A stretch of DNA of 64,000 nucleotides, taken from assembly GCF_022430525.1 (NCBI RefSeq), contig NZ_CP092519.1, positions 62,001-126,000 of the forward strand, given 5' to 3'. The notes under the pieces were generated by a model. The model had not been told where the DNA came from, searched no databases, and was given only the letters and a program-made list of their open reading frames with translations. The position numbers and the translations under genes were made by a program. Positions within the stretch are counted from its first letter, which is position 1, and each line of letters begins with the position of its first letter. The stretch is from Cetobacterium somerae. GTDB lineage: Bacteria; Fusobacteriota; Fusobacteriia; Fusobacteriales; Fusobacteriaceae. This document shows, piece after piece, positions 7,358 through 15,164 of this stretch.

Positions 7358-8434
7358 TTAATATCCTCCATAGTTGTCAGCAGCTAAAATAGCAGCTAAA
7401 ACTTTTTCAGGAGTAACTTTAAAAGGCATATTATGAATTGTTTCTCCTGGTGCACAAGCAAGTTTAGCAACTTCTAAAAGTTTTTCTCTTTCGATGGAAT
7501 TAACTCCTAAATCCTCTAGAGATGTTGGGAGCCCAATGTTTTTACAGAAAAATAAAACTTCATCAATCTCTTCCATAGGTGCATTTTCAAGGAATAGTTG
7601 AACTAAAGTTCCAAAAGCTACTTTTTCACCATGATATAAGTCATGACACTCTTCAAGAGCTGTTAACCCGTTGTGAATAGCATGAGCAGCAGCGAGTCCG
7701 CCACTTTCAAATCCAATACCACTTAAATATGTATTAGCTTCAATAATATTTTCAACTGCCTTTGTACAAACACATTTTTGTGCAGCAAACATAGCTTTTT
7801 CTCCATCTGCTATAAGTGTATCAAAGCATAGTTTAGCAAGAGCCATAGCAGCTTTAGTAGGAAGTCCACCACCCATATTTAAAGCTCCTGATTGCTCACA
7901 TGCTCTAGCTTCAAAGTATGTTGCTAAGGCGTCGCCCATTCCACTAGCTAAAAGTCTAGCTGGAGCCTTAGCAATGATCTCTGTATCCATTAAAACGATA
8001 TTTGGATTACTTGGTAAAATTAAATATTCATCAAAAATACCATCATCTGTGTAAAGAACTGATAAAGCACTACAAGGAGCATCAGTTGATGCAATAGTAG
8101 GAACAATTATAACGGGAAGATTTGAATAATAAGCGAGAGCTTTTGCAGTGTCTAATGTTTTCCCACCTCCAACTCCAATAATAATCTCAGATTTTTTTTC
8201 TTTTAGAATTTCTTTTAATCTGTTAATCTCATTTTTAGAGCACTCTCCATTAAAAAGTTCAAAAGTTGCAGTTAAATTTTCTTTTTTAAAACTTTCTTTT
8301 ATAATATCTTCAGTTATACTCATAACAAAGTTATCAGCAATAATAAAAGCATTTTTTTTAGCATATTTAGCAATATTGCTTAAAGAGTTAGCTCCCTGAA
8401 TATATTTACTTGGTGATAAAATAATGTTTTCCAT
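7358..8434 (-). CDS. gldA: Glycerol dehydrogenase (NAD+, zinc)
   Basis: A full-length (358 aa) member of the iron/zinc alcohol dehydrogenase family that oxidises glycerol to dihydroxyacetone, or reduces dihydroxyacetone or related ketols. The nucleotide site GVGGGKTLDTAK is near residue 93. The metal ligands are in place: Asp168 in GMGDALATYFEA, His251 in AAAHAIHNG and His268 in LYHGEKVAFG. These match the Asp-His-His set of known GldA enzymes. It is monocistronic and divergent from ligA. Two metal-site-adjacent cysteine motifs (KCVCTKAVE) are ordinary for the family. Confidence 0.95.
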   Translation of the reverse strand: MENIILSPSKYIQGANSLSNIAKYAKKNAFIIADNFVMSITEDIIKESFKKENLTATFELFNGECSKNEINRLKEILKEKKSEIIIGVGGGKTLDTAKALAYYSNLPVIIVPTIASTDAPCSALSVLYTDDGIFDEYLILPSNPNIVLMDTEIIAKAPARLLASGMGDALATYFEARACEQSGALNMGGGLPTKAAMALAKLCFDTLIADGEKAMFAAQKCVCTKAVENIIEANTYLSGIGFESGGLAAAHAIHNGLTALEECHDLYHGEKVAFGTLVQLFLENAPMEEIDEVLFFCKNIGLPTSLEDLGVNSIEREKLLEVAKLACAPGETIHNMPFKVTPEKVLAAILAADNYGGY

Positions 8435-8479
8435 TTAATACCTCCATAACCTTTAATAAAAAAGAACTTTCATATCTAT

Positions 8480-8508
8480 TTATTACCACTAAACTCTTAA
8501 TTTGTAAA
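8480..8508 (-). promoter_or_regulatory. Candidate promoter of gldA
   Basis: On the minus strand TTTACA (8508-8503), 17-base spacer, TAATAA (8485-8480). A TATAAT on the plus strand at 8520-8525 probably serves ligA, although no good -35 precedes it. Confidence 0.5.
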
Positions 8509-8549
8509 TAGAAAAGTGGTATAATTTAATAAAAAAAGGATGGTGGAGC

Positions 8550-10598
8550 ATGCTAAAACTTTTTGATTTAGTTGAAGAGAGTGAGCCGAAAAAAAGAATA
8601 GATGAATTAAGAAAAGAGATAGAGCGTTATAACTATTATTATTATACTAAAAATGAATCTATAATCTCAGATTTTGAATTTGATAAACTTTTAAAAGAGT
8701 TAGAAAAATTAGAAAAAGAATACCCAGAATTTAAAGAGGATATATCTCCAACAAAACATGTGGGAGCCATTGATTTAAAAGAAACTAAGTTTAAAAAAGT
8801 TATTCATAAAAAGCCTATGTTAAGCTTAAGTAACTCATATAATATCGAGGATGTAGTTGCTTTTACAGAGAGAATAGAAAAAAATCTTGAGTATAAGCAT
8901 GAAAAATTAGAATATGTTCTTGAGTTAAAGTTAGATGGAGCTAGTATAAGTATAACTTACGAAAAAGGTCAACTTGTAAGAGCAGTAACAAGAGGCGATG
9001 GAATAGAGGGAGAGGATGTTACAGAAAATATCTTAGCTATTAATACAATTCCTAATTACTTAAAAGAGGATGTTGATTTAGAGGTTAGAGGAGAGATTGT
9101 ACTTCCTTTAAGTCAATTTGAAAAATTAAATGAAGAAAGATTAAAAAATGGTGAAGAGATATTTGCTAACCCAAGAAATGCAGCTAGTGGTACTTTAAGA
9201 CAGCTAGATTCAGAAATAGTTAAAGAAAGAGGATTAGATGCTTATTTCTATTATGTAGTGGAACCTTTAAAATATGGTTTTAAAACTCATAGAGAGAGTT
9301 TAGATTATTTAGACAAAGTAGGAATAAAAACAACTGGAGTAGCTGAGGTTATTGATGACTTAACTATTATGGAAAAAAGAATAGCTTATTGGGAGATTGA
9401 AAGAGAGAAGCTAGACTTTGAAACAGACGGGTTAGTGATAAAGTTGGATAATATAGATTTATGGGATGAAGTTGGATATACAACAAAAAGTCCAAGATGG
9501 GCAATAGCTTACAAATTTCCAGCAAAGCAGGTAACAACTAAACTTTTGGGTATAACTTGGCAAGTTGGAAGAACTGGAAAAGTTACTCCTGTAGCAGAGT
9601 TAGAAGAGGTTGAACTATCTGGAAGCAGAGTTAAAAGAGCTAGTTTACATAATATGGATGAGATTTTAAGAAAAGATATTAGAGTTGGAGATAGAGTATT
9701 CATAGAAAAAGCAGCTGAAATTATTCCACAAGTTGTAAGTTCTATAAAAGAGGTTAGAACAGGAGAGGAAAAAGAAGTTGTTCCTCCAACAAACTGCCCA
9801 GTGTGCGAATCAGTTTTAGAAAAAGAAGATGGGTTAGTTGATTTAAAGTGTGTAAATCCTAACTGTCCAGCAATTATTCAAGGAAGTATTGAGTATTTTG
9901 TTTCTCGTGATGGAATGAATATAAGTGGATTTGGAAGTAGAATTGTAGAAAGAATGCTAGAGTTAAATTATATAAAAGATATCACCGATATATATAATTT
10001 AGGAGAACGTAAAGAAGAACTTATACAATTGGATAAGATGGGAGAAAAAAGTGTAGAGAAACTTTTAGCTTCAATAGAAAAAAGTAAAGAGAGACCGTAT
10101 TCTAAAACACTATATGCTTTAGGAATACCTTTTGTTGGAAAATTTTTAGGAAATGTTTTGGCAAAGAAAAGTAAAAATATAGATAGATTATCTCAAATGT
10201 CTAAAGAGGAACTTTTAGAGATTGATGGTGTTGGTGATAAAGTTGCTGAGTCTGTTTATAACTTTTTTAGAGATGAAAAATCAATGATAATTGTAAAAAA
10301 GTTAAAGGATTATGGAATAAATTTTGGAAAATCAGATGAAGATGTTGAAGAGAAAATTATAGAAAATGGCAAATTTTCAGGAAAGACCTTCCTATTTACA
10401 GGAAAATTACAAAGATTTAAAAGAGAAGAGATTAAAGATTTAATAGAATCTCTAGGTGGAACAAATTTATCATCAGTAAGTAAAAAGCTTGATTATTTAA
10501 TTGTTGGAGAAGATGCAGGTAGTAAATTAACAAAGGCAAAAGAGATTGGAACAATAAATATTTTAACAGAAGATGAATTTATAGAGTTAACAAAGTAA
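8550..10598 (+). CDS. ligA: NAD+-dependent DNA ligase LigA
   Basis: A full-length (682 aa) replicative ligase that seals nicks with NAD+. In order: the Ia domain (YYYYTKNESIISDFEFDKL, where the tyrosines bind NMN), the adenylation domain with the catalytic Lys127 in ELKLDGAS, and the OB fold (WQVGRTGKVTPVAELEEV). Then come a four-cysteine zinc finger (NCPVC ... CVNPNCP, about 410-435), helix-hairpin-helix repeats (DGMNISGFG, DGVGDKVAES) and a C-terminal BRCT domain (about 600-682, GKTFLFTGKL). No domain is missing. It is a single-gene unit with its own terminator. Confidence 0.98.
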   Translation: MLKLFDLVEESEPKKRIDELRKEIERYNYYYYTKNESIISDFEFDKLLKELEKLEKEYPEFKEDISPTKHVGAIDLKETKFKKVIHKKPMLSLSNSYNIEDVVAFTERIEKNLEYKHEKLEYVLELKLDGASISITYEKGQLVRAVTRGDGIEGEDVTENILAINTIPNYLKEDVDLEVRGEIVLPLSQFEKLNEERLKNGEEIFANPRNAASGTLRQLDSEIVKERGLDAYFYYVVEPLKYGFKTHRESLDYLDKVGIKTTGVAEVIDDLTIMEKRIAYWEIEREKLDFETDGLVIKLDNIDLWDEVGYTTKSPRWAIAYKFPAKQVTTKLLGITWQVGRTGKVTPVAELEEVELSGSRVKRASLHNMDEILRKDIRVGDRVFIEKAAEIIPQVVSSIKEVRTGEEKEVVPPTNCPVCESVLEKEDGLVDLKCVNPNCPAIIQGSIEYFVSRDGMNISGFGSRIVERMLELNYIKDITDIYNLGERKEELIQLDKMGEKSVEKLLASIEKSKERPYSKTLYALGIPFVGKFLGNVLAKKSKNIDRLSQMSKEELLEIDGVGDKVAESVYNFFRDEKSMIIVKKLKDYGINFGKSDEDVEEKIIENGKFSGKTFLFTGKLQRFKREEIKDLIESLGGTNLSSVSKKLDYLIVGEDAGSKLTKAKEIGTINILTEDEFIELTK

Positions 10599-10599
10599 T

Positions 10600-10636
10600 A
10601 AAAACCTCCCTAGGATTAATCCTAGGGAGGTTTTTA
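10600..10636. terminator. Bidirectional terminator between ligA and the PTS EIIC gene
   Basis: A near-perfect long stem, AAAAACCTCCCTAGGA pairing with TCCTAGGGAGGTTTTT, between two converging genes. Confidence 0.95.
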
Positions 10637-10670
10637 TATATATATTAGCACTTTATTTATAAATTATTTA

Positions 10671-12005
10671 TTAAGCAGCTTCAGTTTCATTTAAAGACTT
10701 CTCATATACTCTTAAGAAAGGAATGTATAAGAAGAATGAAACAGCAACTAATCCACAACTTAGGATAAACGCAGTAATACTGAAGTTAGTAGCAAGTAAT
10801 GCTCCGATTGGTCCTGGAGTTGTCCAAGGAACAAGAGTTATAATTTTTCCTACTAAGTCAAACTTTGTAGCAAACCATGCTATACAAGCATTTAATACTG
10901 GGATTCCAACGAATGGAATGAATAATAATGGGTTCATTACAATAGGTGCTCCAAACATTATTGGTTCGTTGATATTGAATACTGCTGGAATAACTGAAAG
11001 TTTTCCAATTGATTTAATATGTGCATTCTTACTTACAGACATAGCAAGTGCAAGTCCTAAAGTAGCTCCAGCTCCACCGATATAAACATAAGCATCAAGG
11101 AATCCTCCTGCAAATATCTTAGGTAAAGCTTCACCAGCTTGAAGAGCAGCTTGGTTAGCAGCAAGGTTAGATAGAGTTATAGAGTTAATAATAGCTATAA
11201 CGATATTTGTTCCGTGTAATCCAGCAAACCATAAAAGGTGAGTGATTATGATGATGAAGATTACAGAGATTAATGAATCAGACATATTTAATAATGGTGC
11301 AAAAGCTTTTAAGATAATCTCAGGAACCATGATGTTTAAACTCTTCATTGCAAATATGTTCATTGCGTGGAAGATAATTGTAACAAATACGATTGGGATT
11401 AATAACTCAAAAGATTTAGCTATTGCAGGTGGTACAGAATCAGGTAATTTAATAACAAACTTCTTTTGTACTAATAGTCTGAATATTTCAATAGCTATTA
11501 TTGCTCCTAGGATAGCTGTAAATAGTCCTTTAGCGTCAAGATATCTAGCGTCCATAATTGGCATCCATCCACCGTCAGGTATAAGGAATAGAGCTCCAGC
11601 ACCCTCTGCTTGACCAACAGGTAACCAATCTAATTTAGCTGAAACTAGTAAAAATGCATACATTGATAAGAATCCACCAGTTGTACCATTAAGACCATAG
11701 CTATTAGATAAAGACATTCCAATTCCATAAGAAACGAATAAAGACATAATTCCCATACTTACATAGAAAGGCTGTACTAAATCTCCTTTAAAAGCTCCCA
11801 TTAAATTAGCGTACCATTCCATATAAAGTACGTTATTAGGATCAGTAAATGGTAGGTTTACCATTAAAAGGATAAATGAACCAATAATTAAGAACGGCAT
11901 TGTGTAAACGAAACCGTCTTTGATTGCATTTAAATATCTGTTTTGTCCAACTTTGGCAGCAACAGGCATAAGTTTTTCTTCAATAAGATTCATAAAGTTA
12001 CTCAT
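10671..12005 (-). CDS. PTS lactose/cellobiose-family transporter, EIIC component
   Basis: A 444-residue integral membrane permease of the CelB/ChbC/LacE type. It translocates a beta-linked disaccharide while EIIB phosphorylates it. Family marks include MPFLIIGSFILL near residue 35, the segment LLWFAGLHGTNI near 265 and the substrate-loop motif NINEPIMFGAPIVMNPL near 345. The last of these is the conserved Glu-containing site of Lac-family EIICs. About ten hydrophobic segments are visible. It is the last gene of EIIB-porin-EIIC. The matching EIIA is about 4 kb away on the other strand beside mupG, so the system is complete but split. Confidence 0.9.
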   Translation of the reverse strand: MSNFMNLIEEKLMPVAAKVGQNRYLNAIKDGFVYTMPFLIIGSFILLMVNLPFTDPNNVLYMEWYANLMGAFKGDLVQPFYVSMGIMSLFVSYGIGMSLSNSYGLNGTTGGFLSMYAFLLVSAKLDWLPVGQAEGAGALFLIPDGGWMPIMDARYLDAKGLFTAILGAIIAIEIFRLLVQKKFVIKLPDSVPPAIAKSFELLIPIVFVTIIFHAMNIFAMKSLNIMVPEIILKAFAPLLNMSDSLISVIFIIIITHLLWFAGLHGTNIVIAIINSITLSNLAANQAALQAGEALPKIFAGGFLDAYVYIGGAGATLGLALAMSVSKNAHIKSIGKLSVIPAVFNINEPIMFGAPIVMNPLLFIPFVGIPVLNACIAWFATKFDLVGKIITLVPWTTPGPIGALLATNFSITAFILSCGLVAVSFFLYIPFLRVYEKSLNETEAA

Positions 12006-12053
12006 AAATTTTTCCTCCGTTTTTTAGTTTTATTATATCAAATTTTATAGAAA

Positions 12054-12081
12054 GGGGTGGAGGAAAAAACTTCCCCTCCCC
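12054..12081 (-). promoter_or_regulatory. GC-rich intercistronic hairpin between porin and EIIC genes
   Basis: Minus-strand GGGGAGGGGAA can pair with TTCCTCCACCCC around a T-rich loop. No T-run follows it at the right distance, so it is more likely an mRNA 3'-end stabiliser or leaky terminator that keeps porin mRNA above EIIC mRNA than a full stop. This is inference. Confidence 0.45.
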
Positions 12082-12102
12082 ATAATTTTTATATTTGTCA
12101 AA

Positions 12103-13176
12103 TTAGAATTTGTAGTTTAGTCCTACATAAGCCCAGATTAAATCAATATCGTGGTCTCCGTTAGGTTGTGTCCAAGAGAATAACTTATCATCATTTTTAT
12201 AAGTTCTCGTATTGTGCTCATAAGCAACTCCTACGAAAGTAGAGAAAGCTTCATTGATAATATAGTTAGCCATTAACTCATATCTAATTTTGCTTCCAAA
12301 TTTATTTTCGTATTGTTCAATATATCTACCATCCCATTTAGCATCATGAGTTCTGTCTAAAGTTAATCTAATTCTAGGCATGATAGTTAATTTTTCAGTA
12401 GCTTGATATGGCATCATAAATCTAATTTGAGTTTCAACCATTTCATAAGAATCATACATCTCTCCAGTTGTATAGATAGTTGGATTAAATGATAACTTAT
12501 CAGTTAATTTGAATGAAGGACCGAAATCTCCTTCCCAATACCATCCGTTGTCTCTAGAAACTTCTCCAGTTTTTGTAGTTTCTTTATCTCTATCGATACC
12601 AGCAACTAACCAACCTGCTAACATTCCGTTGAAATGATTAAAGTCAGTTCCTAACTCATATCTATCTCTTGTCCAGTTATTATGATAAGTTTCTCTATTA
12701 TAGTCTCTAGTTCTTTCTTCATTTCTATATTTTAAGTGGAATCCTTGATTAGCAAAAACTTGATATCTAACTTTCCAATCTACTCTTAAAGACTCCCAGT
12801 TAGCGTTTGATTTATCTACAGATAAATCCCCACCAAATCTTTTTTCAACATTTAAATCTAAAGTTAATTTTCCTTTTGAAGCTGATACTCCAGTTCCCCA
12901 GAAAGTTCCGTCTTCGTCATCTCCACTAGCAACTCTAGATCCGTTATCAAAATCTTCGAATTCTAAATAAGTTCTACCAGCAAAAGTCCACTTATCTTCA
13001 GGAACTTCAACCATAGTCATAACTTGAGTCTCTTCGTTTACATTTTCTTCTCTAATCTCCCCAGCAACAGGTGCAATTGTTTCAGTAGTAGTTGTAGGCC
13101 CTGCTACAACCTCTTTAGCAAAAACGTTTGTACCTAATAATGATAAAGCAGCTAATAAATAAAGTGATTTTTTCAT
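12103..13176 (-). CDS. Outer-membrane beta-barrel porin inside the PTS operon
   Basis: A 357-residue protein with a signal peptide (MKKSLYLLAALSLLGTNVFA) and an acidic/Thr-rich N-terminal linker (about 21-60). The remainder is barrel, with alternating-strand segments rich in Tyr/Trp/Arg (TFAGRTYLEFEDF; WYWEGDFGPSFKLTDKLSFNP), ending in the terminal Phe of GLNYKF. The overall design (KEVV start of mature chain, linker, small barrel) matches the porin at 6195. Sitting between EIIB and EIIC, it almost certainly brings the PTS substrate across the outer membrane, which suggests a charged or bulky disaccharide rather than a free monosaccharide. Confidence 0.8.
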   Translation of the reverse strand: MKKSLYLLAALSLLGTNVFAKEVVAGPTTTTETIAPVAGEIREENVNEETQVMTMVEVPEDKWTFAGRTYLEFEDFDNGSRVASGDDEDGTFWGTGVSASKGKLTLDLNVEKRFGGDLSVDKSNANWESLRVDWKVRYQVFANQGFHLKYRNEERTRDYNRETYHNNWTRDRYELGTDFNHFNGMLAGWLVAGIDRDKETTKTGEVSRDNGWYWEGDFGPSFKLTDKLSFNPTIYTTGEMYDSYEMVETQIRFMMPYQATEKLTIMPRIRLTLDRTHDAKWDGRYIEQYENKFGSKIRYELMANYIINEAFSTFVGVAYEHNTRTYKNDDKLFSWTQPNGDHDIDLIWAYVGLNYKF

Positions 13177-13230
13177 TTGTTACCCTCCCGTTTTTTAATA
13201 TAAAAGTGTTATTGTTATTCCTTATTTTAA

Positions 13231-13536
13231 TTATTTAGATAAGCTTAAAGCAAAGTCTAAAATTTTCTTACCGTTTAAAGTTCCGTAAGCCATAGTATCG
13301 ATTACATCTAAAGGTTTTCCAGCTTCAGCAGCTATAGCAGCTAATTCAGCTTTCTTAAATCTAACTTGTGGACCTAAAAGGAATACATCATATTTAGGTA
13401 ATAACTCGTGGAATTGCTCTAAACCTACAGCATCAATTTTAACTTCTATATTTTCAGCAGCAGCAGCAGCTTCCATTTTTTTAACAACCATACTTGTTGA
13501 CATTCCCGCAGAACAAAGTAATAATATTTTTTTCAT
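13231..13536 (-). CDS. PTS lactose/cellobiose-family EIIB component
   Basis: A 101-residue cytosolic phosphotransfer protein. The active cysteine is Cys8 in LLLCSAGMSTS, the classic Lac/Cel-family EIIB P-loop-like start. FLLGPQVRFKK near residue 54 is also conserved. It accepts phosphate from EIIA and passes it to the sugar in EIIC. It is the first gene of the leftward operon, with an AAGGAGAA site and a clear promoter upstream. Confidence 0.93.
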   Translation of the reverse strand: MKKILLLCSAGMSTSMVVKKMEAAAAAENIEVKIDAVGLEQFHELLPKYDVFLLGPQVRFKKAELAAIAAEAGKPLDVIDTMAYGTLNGKKILDFALSLSK

Positions 13537-13591
13537 AATTGTTTCTCCTTTTTAACTTACATATTTGAATTTTTAATTTAAAATTTTTAAT

Positions 13592-13622
13592 TAGTGTTGA
13601 GTGAACCTTTCACCTGACACTA
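13592..13622. promoter_or_regulatory. Imperfect palindrome overlapping the PTS operon start site (candidate operator)
   Basis: TAGTGT (13592-13597) and GTGA (13601-13604) mirror TCAC (13610-13613) and ACACTA (13617-13622), with three-base interruptions. It begins about three bases downstream of the -10 box, at the predicted transcript start near 13618, which is a typical repressor position. It could also fold as RNA at the transcript 5' end. Confidence 0.55.
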
Positions 13623-13624
13623 GA

Positions 13625-13653
13625 ATTATAAAATATGTTTTAAAAAAAGTCAA
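13625..13653 (-). promoter_or_regulatory. Promoter of the EIIB-porin-EIIC operon
   Basis: On the minus strand TTGACT (13653-13648), 17-base spacer, TATAAT (13630-13625). Between it and the plus-strand gene at 13856 lies only very AT-rich sequence (A-runs around 13790-13840). I see no clear iterons there. Confidence 0.8.
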
Positions 13654-13855
13654 ATTTCACAAAAATCAGACTTTTTTCGTCAAATAACAATATATATAAT
13701 AAAAAAAAACTTGAAAATAAGAGATAAATATTGTATTCTTTAATAGAAACGAAAAAAAATACAAAAAAAATCGTCTAATTTTCATATAAAACTGTTAAAA
13801 AAAAACAAAAAAAATTAAAAAAAATTAATAATTATATAAAAAAGGTGGTGGAAGT

Positions 13856-15001
13856 ATGAGAAAAATGGCTTTTGATTTTTCTAAAAATGATATTTTTATA
13901 GATACAGATAAGAAATTAAACAAAAAAGAAAGAGATTTTTTAGAGGTAATCAGAGAGAGATACAAAGGAAAAAACGAAAAGTATATAATTTTTACAGAAA
14001 AAGAGTTAAAATCAATAGTAAAAGAAAGAGGATTAATAGAAGATTTTTTAGATAAATTTTCCAAAAGAAGGATTCATTTAAAATTAATAGAAAAAGATGA
14101 AGAAATATTTTTTTCATCATTTCCTATATTTGATTTTTATATGAGAAATAGAGAAGAATATAGATTATACATCTCTAGATCCTTAAAATCTTTAAAAGAA
14201 AGTGGAATTTTTGATGACATAGATTTAATGTTAATTCTTTTATTTAAAGATAAAAAAAGTTTTCAACTATATTTAGCTATGATAAAAAATAGAAATCAAG
14301 GTGGATTTTTAATAAGTAGAGATCAATTAAAAGAACTTTTAGGTGTAGGGCAAGAGAATTATGAGAGATTTTATGATTTTGAAAAAACAATTTTGAAACC
14401 AGCATTAGAAGATATAAATCAATTAACAAAATATAATATAGAATATAAAAAAATAAAAAATAGTGACGGATTTACAAGTAAAATTATGGAGATAGAGTTT
14501 ACATTTAATCATAAACTTTCTCCAATATTAGCTGAAGAGATTGATAGATTATTACTTCCACTTAGAGATAGAGTTGACTCAATCTCAACTGTAAGTAAAG
14601 TGATAGAAGAAGCTCTTTTAAAAGAGGGAGTAGAATTTGTTAGAAATAACTTATATCATTTAGATAAAGGAATCTCAGGTTCTTTAGATGAAGCTATTTG
14701 TTTGGCTTTAAAAGAAAACCAAAATATAGATCATCAAGAAAAATATATTTTAGTAAGTAAAACGGTAGATGTATTTTCTAATAGATTTATTTTTGAATCA
14801 AGACTCTATAAAGAGCTTTTAAAGTGTAAATTTTATTATAATTATAACTTCTTAAAAGCTTTAAGAAATTTAAAAGTTGGAGAGACGTTAGAATACAAAG
14901 ATGAAAGACACAAAATAAATATTCTTTATTTAGATAAAGGAAGAGAAAGTAGTATAGAGATCTATAAAACAGTAGAAGATGCTACAGGAGAAAAAAAATA
15001 A
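13856..15001 (+). CDS. Rep_3-family (RepB/initiator-type) winged-helix protein
   Basis: A 381-residue protein whose middle part resembles the second winged helix of plasmid replication initiators. It contains SFQLYLAMIKNRNQGGFLIS, then DQLKELLGVG, then from residue 169 YERFYDFEKTILKPALEDIN and TKYNIEYKKIKN. This is the typical Rep_3 order (helix, ELLG turn, KxxVLxPAxxEIN, beta wing). The N-terminal half (about 30-110) looks like the first, more divergent winged helix. The C-terminal 150 residues are unlike any Rep I know. It sits on a chromosome-like segment between the two halves of a PTS, not next to plasmid genes or obvious iterons. It may be a domesticated initiator used as a transcription factor, or a remnant of integrated plasmid DNA. 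It has a GGTGGTGG ribosome site. Confidence 0.7.
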   Translation: MRKMAFDFSKNDIFIDTDKKLNKKERDFLEVIRERYKGKNEKYIIFTEKELKSIVKERGLIEDFLDKFSKRRIHLKLIEKDEEIFFSSFPIFDFYMRNREEYRLYISRSLKSLKESGIFDDIDLMLILLFKDKKSFQLYLAMIKNRNQGGFLISRDQLKELLGVGQENYERFYDFEKTILKPALEDINQLTKYNIEYKKIKNSDGFTSKIMEIEFTFNHKLSPILAEEIDRLLLPLRDRVDSISTVSKVIEEALLKEGVEFVRNNLYHLDKGISGSLDEAICLALKENQNIDHQEKYILVSKTVDVFSNRFIFESRLYKELLKCKFYYNYNFLKALRNLKVGETLEYKDERHKINILYLDKGRESSIEIYKTVEDATGEKK

Positions 15002-15099
15002 ATTTACCCGTTAATATGTGATAAAAAGAGATAAATAGTTGAAATTATTATAGGTATTAGACGAAAAAAAACAGTTTATTTTTCTTGTAGTTTTAGTTC

Positions 15100-15128
15100 T
15101 TGACTTATGTAGAAAAATCTAGTAAAAC
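15100..15128 (+). promoter_or_regulatory. Candidate promoter of mupG-EIIA
   Basis: TTGACT (15100-15105), 17-base spacer, TAAAAC (15123-15128). The -35 is good and the -10 weak, consistent with an activated promoter. Confidence 0.45.
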
Positions 15129-15164
15129 CTAAGTAAAACAAAGGTTTTCAGGAGGGAGTAGAGA

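Noticed and set aside
8484-8520. ACCACT ... AGTGGT inverted repeat between gldA and ligA as an operator.
   Set aside because: Only six-base arms 25 bases apart in AT-rich DNA; chance is likely.
13660-13855. Possible replication origin (iterons, AT-rich unwinding region) upstream of the Rep_3-like gene.
   Set aside because: The region is AT-rich with A-runs, but I found no repeated 17-22 bp units and no DnaA box cluster.
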